Source: Silene conica (lineage: Eukaryota; Streptophyta; Magnoliopsida; Caryophyllales; Caryophyllaceae). Taken from it: a stretch of 64,000 nt of DNA. Both the position numbers and the translations under genes were made by a program. The notes beneath the pieces are model-generated. The model saw only the letters and a list, made by a program, of their open reading frames with translations, did no database searches and was not told the origin of the DNA. Position 1 is the stretch's first letter. The number at the start of each line of letters is the position of its first letter. This document shows positions 1 through 11,594 of this stretch, piece after piece. The stretch is from the NCBI GenBank assembly GCA_029255685.2, contig CM055313.2, forward strand, positions 53,607,579-53,671,578. The letters are read 5' to 3'.

Positions 1-944
1 TGAAAGATACCTGGAGTAAAGCCGAGTTGGCTAAGTCATACGTTCAGAATGTAGTCAAACTACATGGTGTACCCAAGGATATTGTTTCAGATCGAGACTC
101 GAGGTTTATATCCATATTTTGGCAGGAGTTGCAGGCTGCTTTGGGTACCCAATTGAAGATGAGTACAGCTTTTCACCCGGCTACTGATGGTCAGACTGAG
201 CGGACGATTCAGACTCTTGAGGATATGTTGAGAGCTTGTGTACTTGAGTTCGGAGGATCTTGGGAGGATCGACTGGGGTTGATCGAGTTTTCTTATAATA
301 ACAGCTATCATGCAAGCATAGGCATGGCCCCTTTCGAGGCTCTGTATGGGAGGAAGTGTCGGAGCCCTGTGTGTTGGGACGATCGAGCTTATGTCGTGAC
401 ATTGGGGCCAGATATGATCCAGGAGATGGTGGAGCAGGTTCAGATTATCCGACAGAGGATGAGGGCCGCTCAGGATAGACAGAAGAGCTATGCCGATCTG
501 AAGAGGAGCGATATTTCATTTGAGGCCGGCGAGAAAGTACTATTGAAAGTTTCTCCGATGAAGGGTGTGATGAGATTCGGCAAGCGTGGCAAATTGAGTC
601 AGAAATTTATTGGACCATTTGAGATCTTGGACAGAGGTGGAGAGGTGGCATATCACTTAGCTTTGCCTCCAACCCTATCCAAGGTCCATAATGTGTTCAA
701 TGTGTCCCAGTTGAGGAAGTATGTAAGTGATCCATCACATGTGCTTCAGCATGAGGTGATTGAGGTAGATGAGCAGTTGGCATACATTGAGACTCCGAAG
801 GGAATTCTGGACAGGAAGGTACGGGAGACTCGCAATGGGGAGACGTCCTTGGTAAAGGTCTTGTGGACAAATCATAATCAGGAGGAGGCTACGTGGGAGC
901 CTGAGGCATCCATGAGAGAGCGTTATCCACATTTGTTCGATTGA
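1..944 (+). CDS. Gypsy A pol, C-terminal part: integrase core and chromodomain (5' end outside window)
   Basis: The frame is open from base 3 and ends in TGA at 942-944, so this is the tail of a polyprotein that starts before the window. The first third carries the end of a DDE integrase core: SDRD holds an acidic residue and DGQTERTIQTLED holds the catalytic Glu. A GPF-type module follows (KFIGPFEIL, then VFNVSQLRKYV), and the protein ends in a chromodomain-like segment with KVLWTNHNQEEATWEPE and the tail YPHLFD. This domain order is that of plant chromoviruses, and the long LTR with TGTAATACC-type ends fits the Tekay clade. The integrase inserts the cDNA, and the chromodomain is thought to guide it to particular chromatin. 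No stop or frameshift is seen in this part. Clade assignment is by eye. Confidence 0.93.
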   Translation, partial: KDTWSKAELAKSYVQNVVKLHGVPKDIVSDRDSRFISIFWQELQAALGTQLKMSTAFHPATDGQTERTIQTLEDMLRACVLEFGGSWEDRLGLIEFSYNNSYHASIGMAPFEALYGRKCRSPVCWDDRAYVVTLGPDMIQEMVEQVQIIRQRMRAAQDRQKSYADLKRSDISFEAGEKVLLKVSPMKGVMRFGKRGKLSQKFIGPFEILDRGGEVAYHLALPPTLSKVHNVFNVSQLRKYVSDPSHVLQHEVIEVDEQLAYIETPKGILDRKVRETRNGETSLVKVLWTNHNQEEATWEPEASMRERYPHLFD

Positions 945-1111
945 GGTAAGTTACGCGGACGTAACTTTTCTTTAAGGGGGGTGGAATGTAACATGCTGTG
1001 CTTTTAGTGAACTTTTGTGATGTTTTGTGTTCCAAGTTCGTTTAAGTTGTTGGTTTTGTCACCTAAGTATGGTAGAACTTCGGGACGAAGTTCTTTTTAA
1101 GGGGGGAAGAC
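945..1111 (+). promoter_or_regulatory. Gypsy A 3' UTR with two hairpin plus polypurine-tract modules
   Basis: Two similar modules lie between the pol stop and the 3' LTR. Module 1 starts 5 nt after the stop: stem AGTTACG, loop CGGA, stem CGTAACT (949-966), then the purine run AAGGGGGGTGG (974-984). Module 2 has stem AGAACTTCG, loop GGA, stem CGAAGTTCT (1074-1094), then AAGGGGGGAAGA (1099-1110), which touches the LTR. The second purine run is in the position of the plus-strand primer of reverse transcription. The first may be an extra or former primer site. Confidence 0.8.
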
Positions 1112-3367
1112 TATAATACCCCGCTTTTCGTTATGATTTTATCTTAATCGTTCTAGTAGGTGGGTGTCGTGAGTAAACAATAATTTCTTTTTATATAAAT
1201 CGTTCGTTTTATAAGCTTGCTTGTACTCGTTTTAGGCGAGGTGTTTTGGACTTAGATGGGACTCGAAATGAGTACTTAGCCACCAAGGGATAATGGTAGT
1301 AGTGTATTGTTGTTGGGGTTCGAACCCTGGGTCCATATCAGCACGTCCATGGGCCTCGATTGGCGTGCTAAGTAGCAGCCCATGGACGGAAAATAGAGAC
1401 TTAGCACAAATCCCTCTTCCTGCCGCCTTACTTAAGGTAAGTTTTACCCTAAACCTTAGTCAGGAATTCAGATCTAAAACCACAAAAACATAGCCGCCAT
1501 ATCAGGGTAGAAGAGGAAGCCAGTCACGGTGGTGGTACACTAGCATAGGGTGGTTCGAATTTGTCAAAGATCTGGTATGTCTACCGTAGCATAGCTAGTT
1601 CTTCTTTGTGTTCACAATTTCAGTCGCTTGGATCTTTTTGTACACACGTTTATCTTTGGTTGTTTTTGCGTAGTTTCTTTCTGGGTCATGTATTTTATAT
1701 ATATGAGTCGTTGTTGGGGTGTCGTCGGTGGTTATTAGGCGTCGAGTATGGTGGTTAAGTTGGTGGCACACAACCACTGTTTCGTTTGATCTCTTTTATC
1801 CTAGTGAGGCTGTATGTTTATCAATCGTTTAAGGGTGAATTCGTGTCTGTTTTATTGTGGATCGTAGGCTAGGATGTCAGGTGGTAGTTGGGTGGTTGGG
1901 ATGGTGTTAGTCACGGTGGCTCTGGGAGGTCTGCCACGGTGGAATGGGGTGTTTCGTTAAGGGTCTGAAAGTATAATCTGGGTTACAGTGTGTCGAAGGG
2001 GTTGTTTGGGTTGGTATCACCGCCGACTAGGGGGAGGTCTATGCGGTGGTACCAAGGTGGTTGTAGGCGTCTGCTGTCGGTGGTGTTGTCGGTGGTGAGG
2101 GTCGCCAGAGTCGGTCGTGTCAGTGGTGGGTACAGGTGTTTTCGTGGGGACTGTTGAAGGGCTGCTGATCAGAGGGTTGTGAACCAGGCCTGGTGACGGC
2201 TCTGGTTCACCTCGCCGGAAGTAGTCGACCAGGGTGGTGGTGGTCAGAGGTGAAGGAGACAGTGTGGGGATCGTGTCTGGTGGTTGACGGTGGTGTCTGG
2301 TTTAGTTACGCGGCTGGGACAAGGGTGTGGAAGCCGCGGGTCAGAGGTTTTAGGGCTGTCGGGTTTTGGTGTGTTTGTTTTATTCTTTTTATTATTATTA
2401 TTATTATTATTGTTATTATTATTATTTAGTATGGTAATATTATGTTAATTAAGTAAAGATATTGTAATATTAAGGGATATGATTTTGGGCATTTAAAATA
2501 AGATATGGTATTTATGCACATCTCAAATAATTTGAATTTCAAACCAAAGTTACTATTTTTGGCAGCTGCTATTTATAGGAAGTTATTATAAATGGAATGT
2601 GTATACGTATTACGAGAGTAGGAAGTTTATTAATTAAGTAATATACTTTTAGGTGGAAGTTTTCGTGTGGAGCACTTTTGAGAACGGTTGTGCATTTTGC
2701 CATTTTCTTCTGCGATTACGAGGTAGGGAATTAACTGTGCACATGTTTACGTTGTGAAGCATGATCATTAATTATGGTGATTTATATATGTATATCTTGT
2801 TGATTGAATAACGTTGTGTTATTGTATATTGGCTATATATTCTTATAATGCGGGAATTGATATAAAAGGGTCTGTGATTGGTGCGGAGATAAAGGGTCTG
2901 TGAATGGTGTGGAGATAAAGGGTCTGTGATTGGTGCGGAGATAAAAGGGTCTGTGATTCGGAGAGGAGAAGTTTGACTTTCTATTTATAGTAATGTGGTT
3001 TATTTACAGTTTTTCTTTACTCAACCTCGTGGTTGACCCTGTGTATTCGTGATCACCTGTGATGAACCAATTTATTGGGGAGCAGATTGACAGGTATAAA
3101 GACTATAGGAGCTTAGGGGAAGGGAGGAGCATGGACCCGGACCTGCCTAGAGTCTAGATCACATGATAGTAGTTGATGAGTTGTACTTTTATTTCGGATC
3201 AGAACAGTTTTATAAGTTGGTTATGTAAGAACATGTTTTGAGTTTAAATTTAATTTAAAGTACTGTTATCTTCCTTTGTCTCTACTGCCTCGGGAAACCG
3301 AGATGGTAACACCTTCATTTATTTGAGGAGTCCTAGTTCAGGCCCTTAAATAAGTGGGGGTGTTACA
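1112..3367 (+). mobile_element. Gypsy A 3' LTR (about 2256 bp)
   Basis: The LTR starts right after the purine tract with TATAATACCCC, a one-base change from the TGTAATACCCC start seen in related LTRs here, and ends in GGGTGTTACA. Its last 350 bp match the ends of the LARD and Gypsy D LTRs, including an ACTCAACC..GTATTCG block and CGAGATGGTAACA. The middle is GC-rich and G/T-biased, with an ATT microsatellite at 2389-2427. Short reading frames inside show no recognisable product. The 5' LTR is outside the window, so age and TSD cannot be read. Confidence 0.88.
2865..2965 (+). repeat. 26-bp tandem repeat inside Gypsy A LTR
   Basis: About 3.5 copies of a unit reading roughly AAAGGGTCTGTGATTGGTG then CGGAGAT, with single-base differences between copies. 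It lies in the 3' half of the LTR and has no counterpart that I see in the LARD LTR. Confidence 0.85.
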
Positions 3368-5962
3368 GTTACCATCTCGGAATGACCGAGGTAGTGAATA
3401 ACAAATTAAAACACCCAAAGTACATTATATAAAAGTGATAAAATTTAAACTTTGATATTACAGAAACTACACAATGAAATAAAAGTACAACTGATGACTA
3501 CTCTATATATGATATAGCTCTAAGTCGGTCCCAAATCCGCAACTCACATTCCCGTCCCAACTCCTAGCTCAACTGTCTCCATCTTGTAGAATCTACTCCC
3601 CATTCCGGATCATCGTAGGTGTCACACGAATACACAGGGTCAACCACGAGGTTGAGTAGGTAAAATAGATAAAACATAAACACAATAGAACTGCACCTTC
3701 CTCCATCTCCATACCATTCAATCCACCACATCACCTCCATCACACCCCACCTTCCATCACACCGCACCTCCCATCACACCACACTTTCCATCACACCACA
3801 CCTTCCATGGCCATATCACAAGTCCCATATCACAAGACCCATTTCACAAATCCCGTTCTCCACAATAATCGACAATAATCAACAATCCAAAATACATTCA
3901 CAATCAGTTATAACAATCTTATAATAAGCAACACATATACGTCATGTCAATAACGCAACCACAGATACATATATTTCCTACCTCAAATTGCAGAATGACA
4001 ACCGAACAGCTGCTAGAAATATTCCACGCGGAAAACGTTACCTAAACATATAATACGTATAATCACTAACTGATACAGTTATGTAAACTCATTTAATATA
4101 TCTAATACCGAATTAATTATTTAAATAACCGGACATAGAAAATAACGTCAGACTATTTATAACCATCACATTCGTGTATGATAAGATAACTTAACAACTT
4201 AATAAATACAAGACATGAACGACATATACCAATAGTAATAAACATACCCATTACTCATAATAGCAATAACAACGATATTGATAACAGCAAACATACCACT
4301 AATGACATTATTATTAACACTAATAGCAAAATCATCAACAATGGCCATAATAATGTGATAATATTAATACTAATTAATAACCATAATAATGTTAATAATA
4401 AGAAAGACATGTAATCGAAACATAACGATTTCTACCATACATTTTTACACTCGAGTAGCCACCTTCACGCCACCACTACTACCAACATGACCACCCACAA
4501 CCACCACGGTGGGTCCTAACCTCTAGTCTACACTACCACCCACATCATCCACCACCTGGCCACCACTCGAGACCACCCTACCAGCCACCACCACTGCCCA
4601 AACCAGCCTACACATGACCCAAACTCACGCTGTTTCCAACCCCCAACAACAACCCTTAACCACCTACTTTCCAGCCCCCTATCGACACCTTCATGCCGCC
4701 TTGACCACCACCGCACCACCTTGAATACCCTCCCTGGACCATGGTGCATCAAGTGACACCTACCACGACTTCAGGCTTGTCCCAACCAGCCTTCGAAACC
4801 ACCAACAAAACCTCCTGTCACAAACTCTATTCTAAACCAGTGACCGACACCTACTACAACAAGCCTCTTAACCGCTTGCTACCACCACCACTACCGCCAC
4901 CAGCTACTACCCTTGACACTCCACACTACCCACAACCCCCTGGTGCCAACCACCTAGCCTCGAAACCACTAGACCTCCTGAACAAACGTCACAAAACTCA
5001 CTGACACAAGCAACGTGGTTCTGCAACTCTTCTGGACACTGTTTTCGCAACTGTTTTTCTCCCCTTCCCGACCACCACACACCACCCCAGAACCACCAGC
5101 ATAAACTACCAACCTTATAGTATCCGTACTCACGCCCGTTGATACGAATCAAACCCAATAACATGATGAAAACAATTCATAAAAACAATCAGACGTATAC
5201 TTAAAAAATAGAGTATGACCCGTTGTCCAAAGTCCGTTTCCACGATCGTTTTAGTGGTAGCTATGGTGGTCCAAAGGTGGTTTACAGGGGTTAAGCATGT
5301 TGTACGTATGACACAGATTACAAACGACCAAAATACACATATAACCGACATGAGAAGAGTGAGATAAATGCTTACAAACTTGTTGTCGTGCAAGGCAAGG
5401 ATGCGAGATGGTGACGGCTGTACTGTTGCGTTTTTCCTTTGTTTGTCGTCTCTAAACCACACGGTGGTTGCCGGTTTTTGGGTGGTGTTTGTTGTGGGGT
5501 TGTGGAGGCAGACGAAGTGGTAGAAGGGTTTAGTCGAGGTGATGGAGGCTGTCCAACATGGGGTGATTAGGGTTTGACGGTAGAAGATGTTTTGTTGCTT
5601 GGGTTTAACTTGTATGGTGTTTGTATCATCTTATCGACATGGGCTGCTCAAGGTAGGCACGCATATCAAGACCCAATGTTAACATTAAGATACGGTTTAC
5701 TAGCTAACACGCCTATACGACATAATACTAACAACATATAAAATATAAAACACTTATTCGGTAGTTAATTATCAAATACTAACGTTCAAATACGATCAAC
5801 ACGTCAATATAACAATAGATATTATAATGAGGTATTACACCAATAATATATAAAATATAAAATACTCATTAGATAACTCAATTATCGAATATAAACGTTC
5901 AAATATTATCAACACCTTAATAACCATATAAATTAATTACCGATAAAATACGGGGTATTACA
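3368..5962 (-). mobile_element. LTR C: minus-strand gypsy-type LTR, 3' end cut off by Gypsy A
   Basis: Read on the minus strand this begins TGTAATACCCCGTATTTTAT at 5962 and runs to GTTAC at 3368, next to the Gypsy A LTR end. The bases at 3368-3410 and 3590-3660 are the reverse complement of the terminal blocks of the LARD and Gypsy A LTRs. The last 60 or so bases expected at the LTR 3' end are missing here and probably lie beyond the other side of Gypsy A, outside the window. There is no hairpin or polypurine module at the 5962 side, so it is a solo LTR or a 5' LTR. Reading frames inside are low-complexity and unlike known proteins. Confidence 0.75.
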
Positions 5963-6247
5963 CCTAGGGTCATAAATTGTGAAACTAGAAGCTTAACTTG
6001 TGAAACTAGAAGTAGTTTTGGTGAATGCTAAGTGCTGAGATTCACTGAATAAGGTCTGAGACTCACCAAATGATGACTGACTAAGTTTAACAAAACTACA
6101 CACCTTTTTTTTTGTTGAGAAAACTTCCAGATTGACAACGTCAGTTTCACTAACGTGGGAAGGGACATTATCCCCAACAGCATGATCCCCAACAACATGA
6201 GAATCAGATACAATTCATTCACAAAAAAGTCCTTCAACTGACAGGCT
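5963..6247 (-). other. Downstream flank of the Ulp1-like gene with a relic of its exon 11
   Basis: This stretch follows the predicted stop codon of the Ulp1-like gene. It has several TGTGAAAC-type minisatellite units (5975-6060). A block at about 6093-6170 resembles exon 11 plus its donor side at 14650-14720: on the minus strand it would read DVVNLEVFSTKKK against DVVNLKVPQRKT. It looks like a remnant of a second, partly duplicated protease gene. Confidence 0.55.
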
Positions 6248-6433
6248 TTAGCTTGACTTTTTCCTTTTCGGTTTAACAAGGGAAGACCTATACAACCAAA
6301 ACAAGTACAATGTATATATTACAATATATTCAGCCAATGAATTAAAAATTTAAAACTTTAATGTGTAGATTCACAAAGTAAGACCTGGCAGTATTCTCAT
6401 TCCACATAAGAAGTTCCAACATGATCGACTTTC
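6248..6433 (-). pseudogene. Exons 13 (3' part) and 14 of the Ulp1-like gene, cut off by the LARD
   Basis: Minus-strand reading from the LARD edge gives YRKSIMLELLMWNENTAR, the helix that normally follows the CGVF block in Ulp1 domains. A donor at 6384 and an acceptor at 6288 join it in phase to SSLVKPKRKKSS and TAA. The basic tail could act as a nuclear localisation signal. The first six bases of exon 13 are on the far side of the LARD at 14352-14357. Confidence 0.65.
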
Positions 6434-6438
6434 GATAA

Positions 6439-9195
6439 TGTAATACCCCGTATTTTAGCCTCGGTCGACAACTACCAAACCATGTGTTATACAAGTATTT
6501 CAAAAGGAATGTTTATAGAGTATTTTACGTAAACAATTATTATTTTATAAATCGTATTTCTATGATTATTTCGTATTTCATAATCATTTTATATTTGACG
6601 ATTATTTCATAAAATGTCATTTCATTCGTATTTATTTATTTTGATAATATATTAATTTATTTTTGATAATATATTTACAATTAAATATATTTCACGCTTT
6701 ATATTTATTTCTCCTTTATACTTAATTCTAACTTTTATTTAATTCGTAATTGTACTTAAATCCTATACTTTTATATATTCTTATGTAATTTTCTAGTATT
6801 TTTAATAATTCGGTAATCCATATTATACGGACCAAAATACTACCGTACTAATAATTTTATATTTTTGGTGATTAAGTTACGTATTATTTATTGGTATTAA
6901 CTAAATGTCACACTCGTGTTTTCGTCTGACTAATGGAACGAGTATAATTAATTATATATACTCGTTTATTTTAAGTTAACGGGTTGAGAACAATATAGAG
7001 GTCAGGGTATCTCGAGTTACGTGATGGGTTGAGTAAGAAAGTGTCGGGTTCGGTTTTGGGGTTGAGCGAACCGAGTAAGAACAAACCTAATAAGGGAACC
7101 CTATTTTCCTTTTCCCCTCGACATAACCCAATGCTTCCCTCTTCAAACAAGTCGACAAACCCTATTTTCACTATTCCTCGACATAACCAGCCTCCACCCT
7201 AATACAAATCTACCACCATCATCAGTGTCTTCAATTCAGCGTCCTTACGAGTCGGGAATTTCGCAAAGGTATGATTCGATAACGTTTTATCGCTTTACTC
7301 TATCGTTCCATGTTGTTATCACCTAGACTCGACTTTATGCAGACTTGACCAGCCCTAGTTTGTGTTCGGACCACCCTAATCAGACCATGACTGTGGTGTT
7401 GCCAACCACCGTAGTATTAATGGCTAGACCGAAACAGGGCTGTATGACGGGTTTGAGAGAGGGGAGTTCAGGTGGATAGTCTGACTTGTGTTGTTACTCG
7501 ACCAAACTGGGATGGTGGGAGGAGCTTCCTGGTGTATAAAGACCGCCATGGTGGTCGGTGATGGACGTAAGGACCACCAGTGGGGGTGGTAAACTTGAGT
7601 TGCCGAGAACAGGGGTAAAATAAACGAAGGGATTAGATGTGACCTTGCTTGACTTCTTATGGGTTCTCTTGTGGTGGCTGTCTTGGTGTGGTTGTCGTGT
7701 CATGGTGGTCCTTGGTAGGTAGCTAGTGGGTGGTGGCAGTAATTTGCGTGGTTGACGAAAGCAAAACAAAGCATGTTCCGATCCGTTACCGCGAGGTGTG
7801 CAGGGAGTTTTGGGGCGTTGGTGTGGTGAGTGTAGTAGCTCCTGGTGGTGGCTGAAGGGCAGAGTTTGTAGCGGGTAGTACGTACTTGAGGTTGCGGTCA
7901 GTGGCGGCGAGTGTGAGGGTCTAGGTTAGTGGTGGTGGTGTCTTGAACTAGGGTGGTAAGTTCGTGGGATACGAGAGTGTTGCTGCTGCTTGGTCGTGTA
8001 ATTCGTGACTAAGGGTGGGGTGTGTAGTGGATTTTTGGTTACTACTAATTTGATTATTATATTAGGTTATAGTTATTTGGTTTTAGTATACGTGTACTTA
8101 ATTATTTAGTTCGTTTATTGTTTGTGACGGTTATCAATAATTCATTTTCTATGTTCGATTTATTTAATTGAAGTTCGTTACAAAAGTAATAAAGACGGGT
8201 TAGTCAAGTTAATTGCAATAGTCGTGTAACGGTCTCGTTATGCGTAGTATATTATTTAAATAGTTAATTTAAATAATCGATATATAATATTAATTTGCGT
8301 GATTGTATTAGTTAGTGATTACGTATATTATATTTGTTAGGTGACGATTTTGAAGTGGCATAATTCTGTTTACCTGCTGGCTTGCTATTGGATTATATTG
8401 CTATCCAGGTAGGATACACTTGTACTATACTCTGTTATATGTTATGAATGGATGATGAGTGTATGACATGGATGATGGGCATGAATGATATGAGGATGAT
8501 ATATGGTTATGATGGATTATTATTATTGTTGCATTCATAAGCATGTTTACTATTATTGTCGCATTCATGAGCATGGCATATGCATTGGATACGGATTCGA
8601 GATGATGATATATTATTGGGCCCAGGCTAGTTCTGCAGGACTAGACCTGGTGACCTCAGCTGTTATGCTGGTATTCGGCGACGGCCGATTATAGTCTGCC
8701 GGGAGGTTCGGTATGGCTGGGTGTTACGGGTTTGAGATTGAGATTTGAGATTGAGATTTGAGATTGAGATTTGAGATTGAGAATTGAGCTCGAGCATATC
8801 ATTGCATTTGCATATCATAATTGTTGCATTATAATTATTGAGTTACCCTACTCAACCGCGAGGTTGACAGTGTATTCGTGTACACCTACGATGATCCGGA
8901 ATGGGGAGTAGATTCTACAGGTCAGAGACAGATGGACTAGGAGCTTGGGCAAGGAGTGAGACATGGCTTGGACCTACTTAGAATTAGATCGCATACTTAG
9001 ATGTTATCATTAGTTGTACTTTATTCTTGCGTAGTAGTTGTAATATCTAAAGTTTAAATTTTATCGTATTTTATATAAAGTACCTTGGTTTGTTTTTACT
9101 TTGTTATTCACTACCTCGGACATTCCGAGATGGTAACAGTCCTATTTATTTGAGAATGTCTTGCTAAAGGCTCTTAAATAAATGGGGGTGTTACA
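6439..9195 (+). repeat. LARD 5' LTR
   Basis: 2757 bp, bounded by TG..CA, directly followed by the primer binding site. The AT-rich first 500 bp are followed by a G/T-rich middle and the conserved 3' terminal block (about 8840-9195) shared with the other gypsy-type LTRs here. A 14-bp GAGATTTGAGATTG-like tandem repeat lies at 8728-8785. Short reading frames inside have no recognisable product. Confidence 0.92.
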
Positions 9196-9198
9196 AAG

Positions 9199-9210
9199 TG
9201 GTATCAGAGC
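9199..9210 (+). other. LARD primer binding site (initiator Met tRNA type)
   Basis: TGGTATCAGAGC lies three bases after the 5' LTR end. This is the usual plant site complementary to the 3' end of initiator methionine tRNA, which primes minus-strand synthesis. Confidence 0.9.
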
Positions 9211-11242
9211 GAACGATCCTCAGGCCTCAACTAAATGGAAATAATAAACATAGGAGTGTCTAAATAAAATGAACCCCAGGCTAGTAACTGTTAGGAGCCC
9301 CAGGATTGGGATGAGTTAGGGGCCCCCTCAGACCAAGCCACTGGCCCTTTCAGTCTAGCCTGGTCACCCATGAGAGATGTAGAGCGTGGGTAGTATAGAA
9401 TAAAGGACAGGACCCAATATATATACTGTACTAACGTTTGTGCAGAAAAGCAATGAGGTAAGTATGATGTGAAATATGGTTGGAGATCTGTGTCGTATGG
9501 GAATTATATTGAATGATTGACTGAGATATATGGTTTCCAAGTATTGAGAACAGAAGTTTTGAATATGAGTTGAAATATAAGCTTGACTTGCATGATGATG
9601 TGCATTAGAAGAATATGACAGATATTGAAATGCTTATAGATCTGAATGATTGCATTAAAATTTTAGAGAATGGATGTATATTTATTAAACAATGATTGGA
9701 GTGATATTATCATATGATTTTGGTGTTTAGGAATTTTCATATGATATCTGGTTATCAAATTACTATCGTAACTATGTAATATATCATCTTGAATTTGAAT
9801 ATGAATAATCAGACTTAAATGTTATAGTAATTCATGTCTAGTGATATGCGGAATGTGTTGCCCCAAGCCATGAATGTCATATAGCTATGTGTACATTTGT
9901 ATATACATGTATAAATGTTGATTTATTTAGTTGATCCTATCTTTCAGTTTCGCAATCTTTACTGCTTTCTTGATAGCAAGTACAAATTGAAATAATGAAT
10001 AAATATTAATATGGTGCAATGTCATTTCTATGCTTCAATATATGCGTCAACATGATTTGAGAATAATTGTGTTTTAATATGACGATGTAAAGTAATAATG
10101 TGAAATATGAAGGTAACCAACGTTGTAATAAGTTTCCAGAATGTTATCTATTTGTACGGATTGTCGTTTAAAATGTGTTCTTTATATGAATGTGTAAACT
10201 TTATGTAAATTGACCTTATGAGTTAGCTTCTAATGATTTTGATTTCATATTAAAACGACTTACAATTTGAAGGAAATAAATATTTTGGTTAACAGTGGTC
10301 AGATTGTTACTGCGCAGTTCTGTTTTGACTCATGGTTTTGAAAAAGAAATCATTTATAACGTGACTACTGTTTATGCATAATCTTAATGAGTCGTTATTT
10401 AATAGTGAATTTTTGCTTGTTGGTCAAATTTCGGTCTAAGTGTTGTAAAGTTTTTGTTCAGACCAACTAAGTTGTAAAATTGTTATAAATAATTTCCTTA
10501 AAGCTTTAAAATTATTGTTCTTCCTATGATTAGTTAATTCCTTATGGGTTTTAATTATGGTTTTTGGAAGTTGCAGCGTGATGTATGATTGTTGAAATTG
10601 TAAGTTTTCAATATAAAGGTTCAATCAAATATGGATTATGTGATGCAACCATGTGATATCCTGATATGGCATTAGTGGCATGAACAATAGGCATATGATA
10701 TGAACATGAACTTTACTATATGATAATAAACCTATTATTTTACAAGTTATATTTATTACCGGTTTCATGATAAATGATATAATGTGAGTATATGAGAAAT
10801 GTACCTATATGATTTAACTTATTTGTACCTAGAAATGCTAAGCTGACTTGCTAGTCTATGATTGGTGTATATCTCGTGAAATATGTTATTCCGTGCTTGA
10901 TTACATTAATTTAATTATTGCCTATTGTGTTTTCAAAAACTTGTGCGCATAATCATGATTTTGCTTCTATAATATGAATATGAGCATGAAAAGTTTTAAT
11001 TTGTCAATAATGAACTATGAGTTAGCTGGTTGTTTACATTGGTGTAAATGTGTTATGCTGTGTTAAAATTTCCAAGGGTATATAAGTGTTAGTTTCCTTG
11101 ATTTTGTTTTACTACGTAGCATGAAATTGACAAATATGATGGTTGCTTCAAAAGTCGGATGCTAGTGGTAATTACCTTATCATATGATTTGTGACTGATG
11201 TTTTGGTGATCTTCTTGAGCTTTGAAGGTGAATTTGTAATGG
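9211..11242 (+). other. LARD internal region, noncoding
   Basis: About 2 kb of AT-rich sequence with many stops in all frames. No gag, protease, reverse transcriptase or integrase motif is seen. The part just after the primer site (9211-9420) is less AT-rich and may hold a packaging signal. I see no other structure in it. Confidence 0.75.
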
Positions 11243-11594
11243 GGTTACGGGGACGTAACCATGTTTTAAGGAGGATAGGATTGTAAAATCTTGATGCTTT
11301 ATGATATGGCTAGTTGATAATGATAATTAGTATGTCGTGATTGTTTAAATATATATATATTTGATAATCCTGTTTACTTCTGTTATGCATTATACCGTGA
11401 TTCGTGATATATCTTTTAACTTGTTATGCGTTAAACTTTGAGGACAAAGTTTTCTTAACGAGGGTAGAATGTAACATTTCGTGTTTTAAAGTCTAAATAG
11501 GTGCTACTTGTGATTGTTTCGTACTTGATAGATGTTTCGTTATCGTTACGGGGTAGTGAACTTCGGGACGAAGTTCATTTTAAGGTGGGAAGAC
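11243..11594 (+). promoter_or_regulatory. LARD 3' region with three hairpin plus polypurine modules
   Basis: Module 1: GGTTACG, loop GGGA, CGTAACC (11243-11260), then a purine-rich run AAGGAGGATAGGA. Module 2: AAACTTTG, loop AGGA, CAAAGTTT (11433-11452), then AACGAGGGTAGA. Module 3: TGAACTTCG, loop GGA, CGAAGTTCA (11557-11577), then AAGGTGGGAAGA (11582-11593), which abuts the 3' LTR. The last purine run is the likely plus-strand primer. The first two modules resemble it and are followed by TGTAA-like sequence, as at an LTR start. Confidence 0.8.

Noticed and set aside
2193-2429. Short open frame in the Gypsy A LTR
   Set aside because: Trp/Gly/Val-rich then poly-Ile from an ATT microsatellite; no homologous pattern and lies inside an LTR.
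7494-7769. Frames repeated at 7494-7769 and 12650-12925, and at 8503-8694 and 13659-13850
   Set aside because: They are duplicated only because they lie in the two LTRs of the LARD; composition is low-complexity.
9199-9210. TGGTATCAGAGC sites as parts of tRNA genes
   Set aside because: They directly follow LTR ends and have no surrounding cloverleaf; they are primer binding sites.
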